A DNA stretch of 40,388 nt from a virus: positions 1 to 40,388 of IMG/VR virus record IMGVR_UViG_3300040806_002249; one strand, 5' to 3'. This document shows, piece by piece, positions 20,945 through 28,445 of the stretch (its first letter is position 1; every line of letters starts with the position of its first letter). The notes under the pieces were generated by a model, which saw only the letters and a list, made by a program, of their open reading frames with translations, did no database searches and was not told where the DNA came from. A program made the position numbers and the translations under genes.

Positions 20945-21010
20945 CTCAGTTGGTAGAGCAACTGATTTGTAATCAGTAGGTCGTCTGTTCGAATCGGACT
21001 TGGGGCACCA
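20935..21010 (+). tRNA. tRNA-Thr (TGT)
   Basis: Acceptor stem GCCCCAA/TTGGGGC, D arm AGCTCAGTTGGTAGAGC, anticodon loop TTTGTAA (anticodon TGT), a canonical T arm GTTCGAATC region and encoded ACCA. All stems pair. The 5' end overlaps the permease gene by 10 nt. Confidence 0.95.
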
Positions 21011-21019
21011 CATCGATGT

Positions 21020-21095
21020 GGGGGTATAGCTCAGTTGGGAGAGCACTTGATTTGCATTCAAGGGGTCGTGGGTTCGAATCCCTCTACCTCCACCA
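21020..21095 (+). tRNA. tRNA-Ala (TGC)
   Basis: Acceptor GGGGGTA/TACCTCC (one G-U), D arm AGCTCAGTTGGGAGAGC, anticodon stem CTTGA/TCAAG with loop TTTGCAT (anticodon TGC), canonical T arm and encoded CCA. It lies 9 nt after tRNA-Thr. Confidence 0.95.
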
Positions 21096-21098
21096 AAA

Positions 21099-21173
21099 GG
21101 TCCCTTCGTCTATCGGTTAGGACACGTGGTTTTCATCCTCGAAAGAGGGGTTCGATTCCCCTAGGGACCGCCA
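21099..21173 (+). tRNA. tRNA-Glu (TTC)
   Basis: Acceptor GGTCCCT/AGGGACC, anticodon loop TTTTCAT (anticodon TTC), T arm AGGGG-TTCGATT-CCCCT and encoded GCCA. The anticodon stem CGTGG/CCTCG has one central T-T mismatch. It lies 3 nt after tRNA-Ala. Confidence 0.93.
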
Positions 21174-21176
21174 ACA

Positions 21177-21183
21177 TTAAATA
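21177..21183 (+). promoter_or_regulatory. Late-type promoter TTAAATA
   Basis: TTAAATA lies 5 nt before the ATG at 21189, starting 4 nt after tRNA-Glu. Confidence 0.6.
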
Positions 21184-21188
21184 CAAAC

Positions 21189-21902
21189 ATGAAATACGGA
21201 CATTATTCAGATAATCAATTTCCGACATTTAATCACAAAGATTATAAAACAAATTCACATGGTTTTAGATGTCCAGAATTTTCTCCTCTGCCGGACGGAG
21301 GAAAAAATATAGCAGTTCTAGGATGTTCTCATACTTTCGGCGAAGGTCTGGAACAACCCGAAATTTGGATCTCACAGTTAGAAAAATTATTGAATAATAA
21401 AAGGTTAAGATTTTGGAATCTGGCACAACCCGGTGCATCTCCCGATATGTGTGTAAGGATGTTGTATGCATCTGAAAAAGTGTTGTTTCCTAAAATTATT
21501 ATAGTGTGTTGGCCAGCATGGAGCAGAAGAGAACGTTTAGACATATATCCAATTTCTATAACAAGCGATGACAATTCCCTGAAATATGAAAACAGTGTCA
21601 CAGATCAAAACAATTTTTTAAAGTGTGTGTTTCAGGTTGAGAAATTTGCCGAATATAATAATGCTGTTGTGTTTCATTGTTTTGCTCAAGATATCTACAT
21701 GATACCCGATACTAGATATGTCCTCGACGACAGTTCATTGAGATCTTGTTGGCCTGTGTGGGACAATCACCATGGTGCCGATGCTAGGAGAACCATTGAA
21801 GGAAAACCAGATCTGGCCAGGGATGGAATACACTATGGCACAAAACATCACCGTACATTTGCTGAGAATATCTATAATCGTTTTAGTAGTAAAATAAAAT
21901 AA
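21189..21902 (+). CDS. SGNH/GDSL-like hydrolase
   Basis: The 237-residue protein has a block I nucleophile motif IAVLGCSHTFGEGL (Ser47, in place of GDS), a block II-like NLAQPGASPD, and a final D-x-x-H in ARDGIHYGTKHH (Asp212, His215). This is the SGNH hydrolase order, used for ester or deacetylase chemistry, often on glycans. No signal peptide is present, so it acts inside the cell or in the virion. It is the first gene of a run with radical SAM, TauD and cupin proteins, each individually promoted. The end is convergent with a radical SAM gene. Confidence 0.7.
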   Translation: MKYGHYSDNQFPTFNHKDYKTNSHGFRCPEFSPLPDGGKNIAVLGCSHTFGEGLEQPEIWISQLEKLLNNKRLRFWNLAQPGASPDMCVRMLYASEKVLFPKIIIVCWPAWSRRERLDIYPISITSDDNSLKYENSVTDQNNFLKCVFQVEKFAEYNNAVVFHCFAQDIYMIPDTRYVLDDSSLRSCWPVWDNHHGADARRTIEGKPDLARDGIHYGTKHHRTFAENIYNRFSSKIK

Positions 21903-21904
21903 TT

Positions 21905-22900
21905 TTAGGTCAATGCCCACAAACGGCTTTTGGTATCTTTCTTTATTTTAGAATATATTTTTTTAAACTCTTCCATGTCTGTAAATTGTTGTTCAGAAAA
22001 ATTTAGAGCGGTGTTCCAGTTTTGTATTTTGTTAAAATAAACTTTATCAACATCATATCTATGAGCGATATCTAACATCAAAGGCATTTCGTGCCAGTTG
22101 TCTTTCTGTACGACCATGTGCAAATTAAAAATAAATTTGTCTTTGATGTGCTTGATAAATTCGAGGTTCTCTAGAATTTTTTCAAAGTTGCCTCCCAGTC
22201 GAAGTTTTTCGTATGTATTTTTAGTGGCACCATCGATGCTGATGCCTAGCACAGTCAATCTATCAAACATCTCTTTGTTTTTTATATACATTTTTTTAAC
22301 AAGCAGTCCGTTAGTTTGAAGGCTAAATTTCAGATGCTCAAGGTGTTTGGTGTTTTTTATAAAATATCTATAGACCAAACTTGCGAAAGGATCGCCGTCA
22401 CTACCGATGTGTACATTTGTATTAGTCTGTTGTTTTTTCAAATAATCTATAATCTTATCTGCGATAGACATTCTTTTTTTGAGTTCGGGTCCGGATTTGT
22501 AAAATATCTGTTTGTTCCTACAACTTGGACAAAATAAATTACAACTTTCATCGATGGCCAATCTAATATTTTTTATTTTCACATTTGGTACTGTTTCTGG
22601 CCATCCTAGGTCTCTGTCTTTTAACAAAAATGTGCATTGATGATTATTGCAGTAACGGTACGATCCGTCCGCAATAGATTCCTGAAGTATTTTTGCTGTG
22701 TTTGAAGTAATAATTTTTTCCAAAGGTTGCACTTGGATATTGCCAACACTTTGTGGTAACCAGGCCTGGCATTCGCAAAGATAACAGGAACCGTTTTTAT
22801 CAATTAAAACAGTATCAAAAGGTCTAGTACAGTAAGAGTTAAACTTAAGATCTTTGCTTGTATCTATGTTATACCAGTCAAATAAACGTTGATTTATCAT
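21905..22900 (-). CDS. Radical SAM protein with N-terminal cysteine-rich (SPASM-like) domain
   Basis: The radical SAM motif CNLFCPSC (cysteines 120, 124, 127 from MINQ) binds the 4Fe-4S cluster, and HIGSDGDPF and LGISIDGATKNTYEKLR are further family segments. Before it stand six cysteines (24, 39, 42, 44, 84, 89; SYCTRPFDTV, CYLCECQAW, CNNHQC) in the pattern of a SPASM auxiliary-cluster domain, which usually follows the radical SAM domain. The start is taken at MINQ because a TTAAATG box lies 6 nt upstream; an ATG three codons earlier overlaps that box. It probably modifies a peptide or small molecule; the substrate is unknown. Confidence 0.8.
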   Translation of the reverse strand: MINQRLFDWYNIDTSKDLKFNSYCTRPFDTVLIDKNGSCYLCECQAWLPQSVGNIQVQPLEKIITSNTAKILQESIADGSYRYCNNHQCTFLLKDRDLGWPETVPNVKIKNIRLAIDESCNLFCPSCRNKQIFYKSGPELKKRMSIADKIIDYLKKQQTNTNVHIGSDGDPFASLVYRYFIKNTKHLEHLKFSLQTNGLLVKKMYIKNKEMFDRLTVLGISIDGATKNTYEKLRLGGNFEKILENLEFIKHIKDKFIFNLHMVVQKDNWHEMPLMLDIAHRYDVDKVYFNKIQNWNTALNFSEQQFTDMEEFKKIYSKIKKDTKSRLWALT

Positions 22901-22948
22901 GATGCACATTTAATTAGTCACAAAATTAATAGCCATTTATTTTTGTAA

Positions 22949-22955
22949 TTAAATA
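22949..22955 (+). promoter_or_regulatory. Late-type promoter TTAAATA
   Basis: TTAAATA lies 5 nt before the ATG at 22961. A minus-strand TTAAATG (22907-22913) faces the other way, 6 nt before the radical SAM start, so this is a divergent late promoter pair. Confidence 0.6.
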
Positions 22956-22960
22956 AGAGT

Positions 22961-23785
22961 ATGGAAATTGAAAATTTAGAAAACAGTAGTTACGGTGTAA
23001 AAATTAAAACATCATATGATGAGATGATCGAGAACTTTGACGAGATAGTTCAACTGCAAGATCAGTATAAATTGCTTATTTTTAAGAACATTGATCTTTC
23101 AGCAGATCAACTGGTATCGATTATAAAAAAAGTAGGTGAGCCAGTCAGACATGCAAAATGGAGAACCAATGCATTGCAAAGTCATCCAGAAATATATGTG
23201 CTCACAAATGACAAAACCAAAGGACAATTGAGTCCAGAGATTTGGCATATCGATCAATCATTTTTACAAAATCCTCCTACACATAGTTTTTTATATTCAT
23301 TAAAAGTGGCTCAGGAAGGTGGAACGACTGTGTTCTCTGATCAATCGGCTGTGTATAGAGATCTTCCCCTAGATTTAAAAAAGAAAATTACAGGAAAAGT
23401 TTGTGTACACGAACACGCTACTGACTATCATCTAGCGGCTGTACCCAATCCGGATGAACTAAAAGGAATTGGTGGAGGGGAACCTGTATATCATCCACTG
23501 GTTATGCCACACTGGACGACAGATGAAAATTGTTTATTTTCTGTGTTTGGTCATATTAGAAAAATATTGGGAATGGAACAAGACAAAAGTGATGCACTCA
23601 TGAAGACGTTACAAGAACACGCAATAAACGAAAATTATGTTTATGAGCACCATTGGGAAGAAAAAGATTTTTTAATGTGGGATAATATTTCTTTACTACA
23701 TTCGGCTAGAGGAACAGTAGATAGCCTAGACCCAAAACACGAACGATTAATCTGGCGTTTGAATGCCAGACACACACTTGCCTAA
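22961..23785 (+). CDS. TauD/TfdA-family dioxygenase
   Basis: The 274-residue protein shows the TauD pattern: KLLIFKNIDLSADQLVSIIK near the start, then EIWHIDQSF with iron ligands His96 and Asp98, LYSLKVAQEGGTTVFSD, and the distal His247 (LLHSARG) with Arg262 and Arg266 (HERLIWRLN) for 2-oxoglutarate. All ligands are present and the length is normal. Members use Fe(II) and 2-oxoglutarate to hydroxylate taurine, other sulfonates or diverse metabolites; the specificity cannot be read here. It is separately promoted and flanked by radical SAM and cupin genes. Confidence 0.9.
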   Translation: MEIENLENSSYGVKIKTSYDEMIENFDEIVQLQDQYKLLIFKNIDLSADQLVSIIKKVGEPVRHAKWRTNALQSHPEIYVLTNDKTKGQLSPEIWHIDQSFLQNPPTHSFLYSLKVAQEGGTTVFSDQSAVYRDLPLDLKKKITGKVCVHEHATDYHLAAVPNPDELKGIGGGEPVYHPLVMPHWTTDENCLFSVFGHIRKILGMEQDKSDALMKTLQEHAINENYVYEHHWEEKDFLMWDNISLLHSARGTVDSLDPKHERLIWRLNARHTLA

Positions 23786-23790
23786 AAAAA

Positions 23791-24336
23791 TTATTGTTGT
23801 CCGTCGACTAGTGTGAATGCTATCACACAAGGTTCATTAAAAGGATTATACCAGGCATGGCGAGCTCCTCGCTGTACTAAAACATCTCCCTGTGATAATT
23901 CAACCTCTTCGTCTCCTTCGTCAAGCAGTAGTTTTATTTTTCCAGAAATAACATATCCATAATCAACAGTTGGTGTTGTGTGCATATAAGGATGTCTCTT
24001 GCTAGGCTTAAGATTTTCTAAGGCATTCATTTTTTTAAAACCGTCCTGGGGATTTAATTTTTTCAGTACTTCGTCGTCTTGTGGATCAAACTGTACAACC
24101 AAAAAAGTTGTACCTCCCGGTGCCGGAAAGGTTTTGAAATTAGAATCAATCGGATCGTTGAATCCTGTGAAATCTTGTTTTTCGTTTTTGGTTTTCCAGA
24201 GATACGTGTGCGTATGGAACGGTCGGTCGTCGCCAAAATCTAAAACTCCCTTGGCAATATCGTTTGACATTACTGTTGATTTGCCTTGTTCGTTGATTCC
24301 TGTTACTATTCTTTTAAATGTTTTAATTGTTTTCAT
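23791..24336 (-). CDS. Cupin-domain protein
   Basis: The 181-residue protein has a C-terminal single cupin (about residues 115-175): HTTPTVDYGYVISGKIKLLL, then LSQGDVLVQRGARHAWYN, with the GD-x-x-V-QRG-x-H-x-W motif that places a metal-binding His. The N-terminal 110 residues include HTHTYLW and may form a second, less regular barrel half. It may be an oxygenase, isomerase or ligand sensor. A TATATAAT sequence, not a TTAAATA box, lies just upstream. It is convergent with the TauD gene. The role is unknown, but the company of oxygenases suggests a common pathway. Confidence 0.75.
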   Translation of the reverse strand: MKTIKTFKRIVTGINEQGKSTVMSNDIAKGVLDFGDDRPFHTHTYLWKTKNEKQDFTGFNDPIDSNFKTFPAPGGTTFLVVQFDPQDDEVLKKLNPQDGFKKMNALENLKPSKRHPYMHTTPTVDYGYVISGKIKLLLDEGDEEVELSQGDVLVQRGARHAWYNPFNEPCVIAFTLVDGQQ

Positions 24337-24355
24337 AATTCATTATATAATATTT

Positions 24356-25642
24356 TTAATAATTAAACAACCGTTTTAATTCCGGAACATGATCTTGTAT
24401 TGCAATACCACGTTGTTTGTTAAAAAAATCAGTCCACAGTTTGGCTTGGTGTAATTTTTGTTGATAGAAAATTTCCGTTTCTCCTTGTGTCATTTTAAGT
24501 ACATCCGCCAGTGTGTTAACACATCTAACGTTGTAAAAATTTTCCAATTCGTGAAACTTCATTCCTTTTTGGGTATAATGATTTACTGCATCCGCGGTGC
24601 GAGATTTTTGTTCCTCCAACATGGGTTGAGGTATCAAACGATTAGAAGTATACATGGGCGACGTCACAAGTCCTATATCCATGTCTCTTATGTCTGTGTT
24701 GTCATGTATTACTTGTATCTGTTCCGGAACGTTAAAAGACGAGTGTAACGTCAAGGATGTACGTACACATATACTGTGTCCACTCTTACACAACCTTTCT
24801 ATGTTTTTCATAGTATTAGAATAATCACCGCCCCTGATCCATTCATATTGCTTACCTATACCGTCTAGGCTGATGTTGATTCTTAACTTTCCTCGAGGAT
24901 ATTCTTCAACGGCTTTCCATGCATCCTTTGATATCAAACTGAGGTTTGTGGTCATGACTATACGAGGTGGTCTTTTTTGCCTGGCCGCTTCGGACATCAC
25001 TATAAAGTTTCTTTTTTCTACCAACGGTTCTCCACCTTTCAATTGTATTACTTCCACAGTAGGCAACACTTTTAAAATTTTTTGGAAATCTTCTTCGGAC
25101 AATTTGTTCATGAACAATCTCTTTCCCTCGATCAGTCTTCCTTCTCTGCCTTCCATGGTTTCTATTCCTGTTTGTTCCTTTTGTATCTTTTTTTCTAGAT
25201 CATACCATTTTGAACTATAAAGAGGACCACACATGATACAAGTTTGATTGCAAACATTTGATAACGAAAGATCTAAATACAGTATTGGCATATCTTTGTT
25301 AGATAAGTTTTTGGGAGGATTGTTGTTTGGAACAACGTCCGCAGTCCAGGTATCAATGGGTGCAGAGAGTCCTCTACTTTTTTTAAATTCACATGTGAAA
25401 CAATATTTAGGAAATACGTTGTTTTTAAATTGCTGTCTCATACTATTATACTCGATGGAGTTAGTAAAAAACTTTTGTAAGTCGTCGACCTTGCTAATAT
25501 GTTTGATTACAGGATTTACGGAAGAACAGCACACAACCAAATTTCCGTCCGGGTTGATCGTGAGACCCGACCATGGCAACTCGCAAAGTTTTCCTGGCTT
25601 CGAAGAGATGTTTAGTTCGTGTCTGTGCTGATTTTGATTCAT
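24356..25642 (-). CDS. Radical SAM protein with N-terminal SPASM-like domain
   Basis: Counted from MNQN, the radical SAM motif is CNQTCIMC (131, 135, 138), followed by VEVIQLKGGEPLVEK and RINISLDGIGKQYEWIR. An N-terminal cysteine domain, CELPWSGLTINPDGNLVVCC then YCFTCE (Cys 20, 38, 39, 81, 84), resembles a SPASM domain placed ahead of the radical SAM core, as in the gene at 21905-22900. A further 13 codons are open upstream, but a TTAAATA box at 25654-25660 lies within them, so the later ATG is chosen. The 428-residue protein probably modifies a peptide or protein; no obvious precursor gene was found. Confidence 0.8.
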   Translation of the reverse strand: MNQNQHRHELNISSKPGKLCELPWSGLTINPDGNLVVCCSSVNPVIKHISKVDDLQKFFTNSIEYNSMRQQFKNNVFPKYCFTCEFKKSRGLSAPIDTWTADVVPNNNPPKNLSNKDMPILYLDLSLSNVCNQTCIMCGPLYSSKWYDLEKKIQKEQTGIETMEGREGRLIEGKRLFMNKLSEEDFQKILKVLPTVEVIQLKGGEPLVEKRNFIVMSEAARQKRPPRIVMTTNLSLISKDAWKAVEEYPRGKLRINISLDGIGKQYEWIRGGDYSNTMKNIERLCKSGHSICVRTSLTLHSSFNVPEQIQVIHDNTDIRDMDIGLVTSPMYTSNRLIPQPMLEEQKSRTADAVNHYTQKGMKFHELENFYNVRCVNTLADVLKMTQGETEIFYQQKLHQAKLWTDFFNKQRGIAIQDHVPELKRLFNY

Positions 25643-25653
25643 CTTGATAGATA

Positions 25654-25660
25654 TATTTAA
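25654..25660 (-). promoter_or_regulatory. Late-type promoter TTAAATA (minus)
   Basis: TTAAATA lies 11 nt before the ATG at 25642. Three TTACGC elements (25689, 25699, 25731) lie between it and the divergent gene at 25757. Confidence 0.5.
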
Positions 25661-25756
25661 TGGTAAAAACATAAAGATCAAATAAATCTTACGCTAATTT
25701 ACGCTTCGCTAAAATAATTTTTTGTAAATTTTACGCAATAAGTAAAAAGATAATCA

Positions 25757-27313
25757 ATGACAAATCTTATAATTTTAAATGATTTACCAACTTACGATGT
25801 ACCATCAAAAACTGCTGGTGCATATAGGATAGCCTCATCTTGCAGACAGCACGGACACTCTGTAAATGTTTTAGATCATTTCAGTTATTTTGTAGACAAA
25901 GACCCGGTATCTTTTTTCAATATCTTATCCAAGCAAATTACCAAAGAAACTTATGCTTTAGCAATTAGCGGAACTTGGTTTTCTAGTTTAGACTTTGATC
26001 ACAAAAAAGTCACAATAAATGATAGCATCACATATGAAGGTACCGGACAATATTCAGATGCCAAATGGTTCAATTGTTTTTATAAACTTTTTACATACAT
26101 CAAAAAAAATCATCCAAATCTAAAAATATTGTTAGGAGGACACAGTTCCGGGTCTGTCGCCATTTATAACATTTTTGGAAATTTGCCTTTTAACTTTATT
26201 GATTACTGGATAAAAGGTTTTGGTGAAAGTTCTATGATTCAATTTTTAAATAATTGTAAATCAAATAAATCAAATCCTGTTGAAAAAATATTACCCGGAG
26301 ATCCTTTAGGTTTATTATATGATTTTCATAATTGTCCACCCATGTTTTCAAAAAACGATGTAATACTTCCAAACGAAACATTACCTTTAGAATTAAGCAG
26401 AGGTTGTAGATTCAAATGTAAATTTTGTTCATATCCTCTGTTAGGAAAAAATCCAAAAGAACATAGATATCTAAGAAGTAAAAATAGTATTAAGGAAGAA
26501 CTTAAATTTAATTACGACACATGGGGAGTTACTAATTATTTTGTCTTGTGTGATACTTTTAATGAAACAACTGAAAAATTACAAACACTTGCAGATGTTG
26601 TTGACGATCTCAAACTTGAATTAAATTTGACTGCATATATTAGATTAGATCTAGTTCATGCACATCAAGAAAAACAAATACCGTTGTTAAAAAAGGTTGG
26701 ATTACGTTTCGCCAATTTTGGAATAGAAAGTTTACACGATCCCTCATCTAAAGCAATCGGAAAAGGTTTGGGTAAAGAAAAAACAATAAAAGCGTTGTCT
26801 CTCATGAAGAAAGAATGGCACAATGACATACACCTACACGGAAATTTTGTTGTGGGATTACCTCATGAAACAATAGACACCATTGAACAAAATAATAAAG
26901 AATTGTTGGATGGTACAATAGGATTAGACAGTTATACATGGCATAGCCTAAGCATAGTCAGAAACAGAGGTAAGTCCAGAAGTTTTTCAAGTGAGTTTGA
27001 TAGGAATTACAAAGATTACGGTTACGATGTATTTGAAAATAATATACCTGGTAGAAACGGAGATGCTTGGAAGAACGAACACTGGGACAGTTTTATGACA
27101 GATAGGTTAAGTAGACAATGGAACGAATACGCTAGAACAAATAATAAATCTAAATTAGATGCTTGGCGTATGGCTTCGATTTTAAATTATGGTATATCGT
27201 ATAAAGAAGCATTGACAAAATATCATACAGATCTACTGTCAGATGAGTATAAGAATTACAAAAAAGTTTTTTTGGATGATTATATTAAGAAAGTAAAAGA
27301 AAAATTCTTATAA
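25757..27313 (+). CDS. B12-binding-type radical SAM protein
   Basis: The 518-residue protein begins with a Rossmann-like region (IILNDLPTYDVPSKTAGAYR; ILLGGHSSG at about 124-132) in the position of a cobalamin-binding domain, followed by the radical SAM motif in LSRGCRFKCKFCSYPLLG (Cys 217, 221, 224) and later segments FANFGIESLHDPSSKAIGKG and GNFVVGLPHETIDTIEQN. The usual D-x-H-x-x-G cobalamin motif is not evident, so B12 use is uncertain. Such enzymes methylate or rearrange unreactive carbons. No promoter box of the TTAAATA type precedes it; three TTACGC repeats do. Confidence 0.8.
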   Translation: MTNLIILNDLPTYDVPSKTAGAYRIASSCRQHGHSVNVLDHFSYFVDKDPVSFFNILSKQITKETYALAISGTWFSSLDFDHKKVTINDSITYEGTGQYSDAKWFNCFYKLFTYIKKNHPNLKILLGGHSSGSVAIYNIFGNLPFNFIDYWIKGFGESSMIQFLNNCKSNKSNPVEKILPGDPLGLLYDFHNCPPMFSKNDVILPNETLPLELSRGCRFKCKFCSYPLLGKNPKEHRYLRSKNSIKEELKFNYDTWGVTNYFVLCDTFNETTEKLQTLADVVDDLKLELNLTAYIRLDLVHAHQEKQIPLLKKVGLRFANFGIESLHDPSSKAIGKGLGKEKTIKALSLMKKEWHNDIHLHGNFVVGLPHETIDTIEQNNKELLDGTIGLDSYTWHSLSIVRNRGKSRSFSSEFDRNYKDYGYDVFENNIPGRNGDAWKNEHWDSFMTDRLSRQWNEYARTNNKSKLDAWRMASILNYGISYKEALTKYHTDLLSDEYKNYKKVFLDDYIKKVKEKFL

Positions 27314-27344
27314 TATGTTTGCCTGCATTACACAGGCAAACATA
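27314..27344. terminator. Bidirectional hairpin between convergent genes
   Basis: A perfect 12-bp stem, TATGTTTGCCTG/CAGGCAAACATA, with loop CATTACA fills the gap between the radical SAM gene and the porin gene. It has no good U tract on either side, but position and stem strength fit a two-way terminator. Confidence 0.65.
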
Positions 27345-27355
27345 AAAAATAACAA

Positions 27356-28294
27356 TTAGAATGTAAATTTCATTCCTACTGCCATGTCGTTTGTGTCTGT
27401 ACCTGATGGTACGTCAGTGATTTCGTAACCGGCGTACATACTAAAGTTGCTACCAATTTTTTTCTCGGCACCATACGTATGATACTTGTTACCATCTTCG
27501 ATCTCACCGTAACCTGCTGAAAATGTTGTTTGTCCAATGGTGTATGAACCAACTAGTTCATTCGCAGTAGTGTCTAATGATGTTGACTCGACTGATTTAA
27601 TTGTATAATTGTAACCAAGTGTAACAGCATCGTTTAAATCAAAATTTAAACCCGCACCTTTGTACTCGATCGAATTTACTTTGTCATCTGAGTAAGCAAT
27701 ACCTACATTTAGTTTATCACTTACATCCATAGAAGCCGCAGTTTCATAAACATCAACACCTGATTTACCAGTTGTTCCGTCAACTTTGATCAAGTTATCT
27801 AACTGTATTGCACCAAATGTGTTAGAGTAGATTACTGTGTGTGAATCTCTACTGAACAGTTTTTGTGATGCACTATTACCATATTCTGGAAACACATCTG
27901 TTTTAGATGTTACTGCACCTTTGAATACAGAGTTTTGTCTACCTGCTGACAGCATACCTGCATCGCCCATGTCAACACCAGCATATGCTAGTTTTGAATC
28001 AAATGGTGTTGAACCAGAATCATCTGCATCGATGTCCACTTCTAATTTGGCAAAGCCGTCGATACCTTCTGATAAGTTGCTCGAGAAATCAACACCAATA
28101 GAAGAACCGTTGTTCTCCGCTTTCGATGTTGCCACGCCGTTAGCGTCCTCGTTATTAGAAAGCATATAGTTTAATGAACCATAAACTTTCATATCAGCCG
28201 CTTCTGCTGGAGCCGGTTTTAAAACCGACCATAATATGCCAAGTGCAATAATAATCGCTACACCTAGGCCTATTTTTTTCTTTGTTATTTTCAT
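27356..28294 (-). CDS. Outer-membrane porin
   Basis: GGAG with a 6-nt gap selects the ATG at 28294; the frame is open 12 codons further upstream. The 312-residue protein has a signal peptide (MKITKKKIGLGVAIIIALGI, cleaved after APAEA near residue 32), then alternating short beta strands (DMKVYGSLNYMLSNNEDANG, DGFAKLEVDIDADD, KLAYAGVDMGDAGMLSAGRQ) and a C-terminal strand ending MAVGMKFTF with the terminal Phe required for outer-membrane insertion. This fits the Gram-negative porin family (Porin_4-like), a trimeric 16-strand channel. Codon choice is AT-rich and uniform, as for highly expressed genes. Horizontal transfer from a host is likely. Confidence 0.85.
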   Translation of the reverse strand: MKITKKKIGLGVAIIIALGILWSVLKPAPAEAADMKVYGSLNYMLSNNEDANGVATSKAENNGSSIGVDFSSNLSEGIDGFAKLEVDIDADDSGSTPFDSKLAYAGVDMGDAGMLSAGRQNSVFKGAVTSKTDVFPEYGNSASQKLFSRDSHTVIYSNTFGAIQLDNLIKVDGTTGKSGVDVYETAASMDVSDKLNVGIAYSDDKVNSIEYKGAGLNFDLNDAVTLGYNYTIKSVESTSLDTTANELVGSYTIGQTTFSAGYGEIEDGNKYHTYGAEKKIGSNFSMYAGYEITDVPSGTDTNDMAVGMKFTF

Positions 28295-28445
28295 AGTTTT
28301 CTCCTTATTTTTGTGTGGCTGTAAAGCCATTCACAAATTCTTTAAACTTTTGGGAATTTTAATTGATTTTTTCTATATGGTAACTTTTATGAAATGTTGT
28401 TTTTTCATTTTTTTTACAGACACTATTTATCATAAACTATGTCTA
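28295..28445 (-). promoter_or_regulatory. Upstream region of the porin gene
   Basis: This AT-rich, non-coding stretch lies between the helicase stop and the porin start. A short hairpin TGGCT-GTAA-AGCCA (28316-28329) lies in the leader, 22 nt before the ATG. No convincing TTAAATA or TTGACA/TATAAT pair is seen. Confidence 0.35.
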
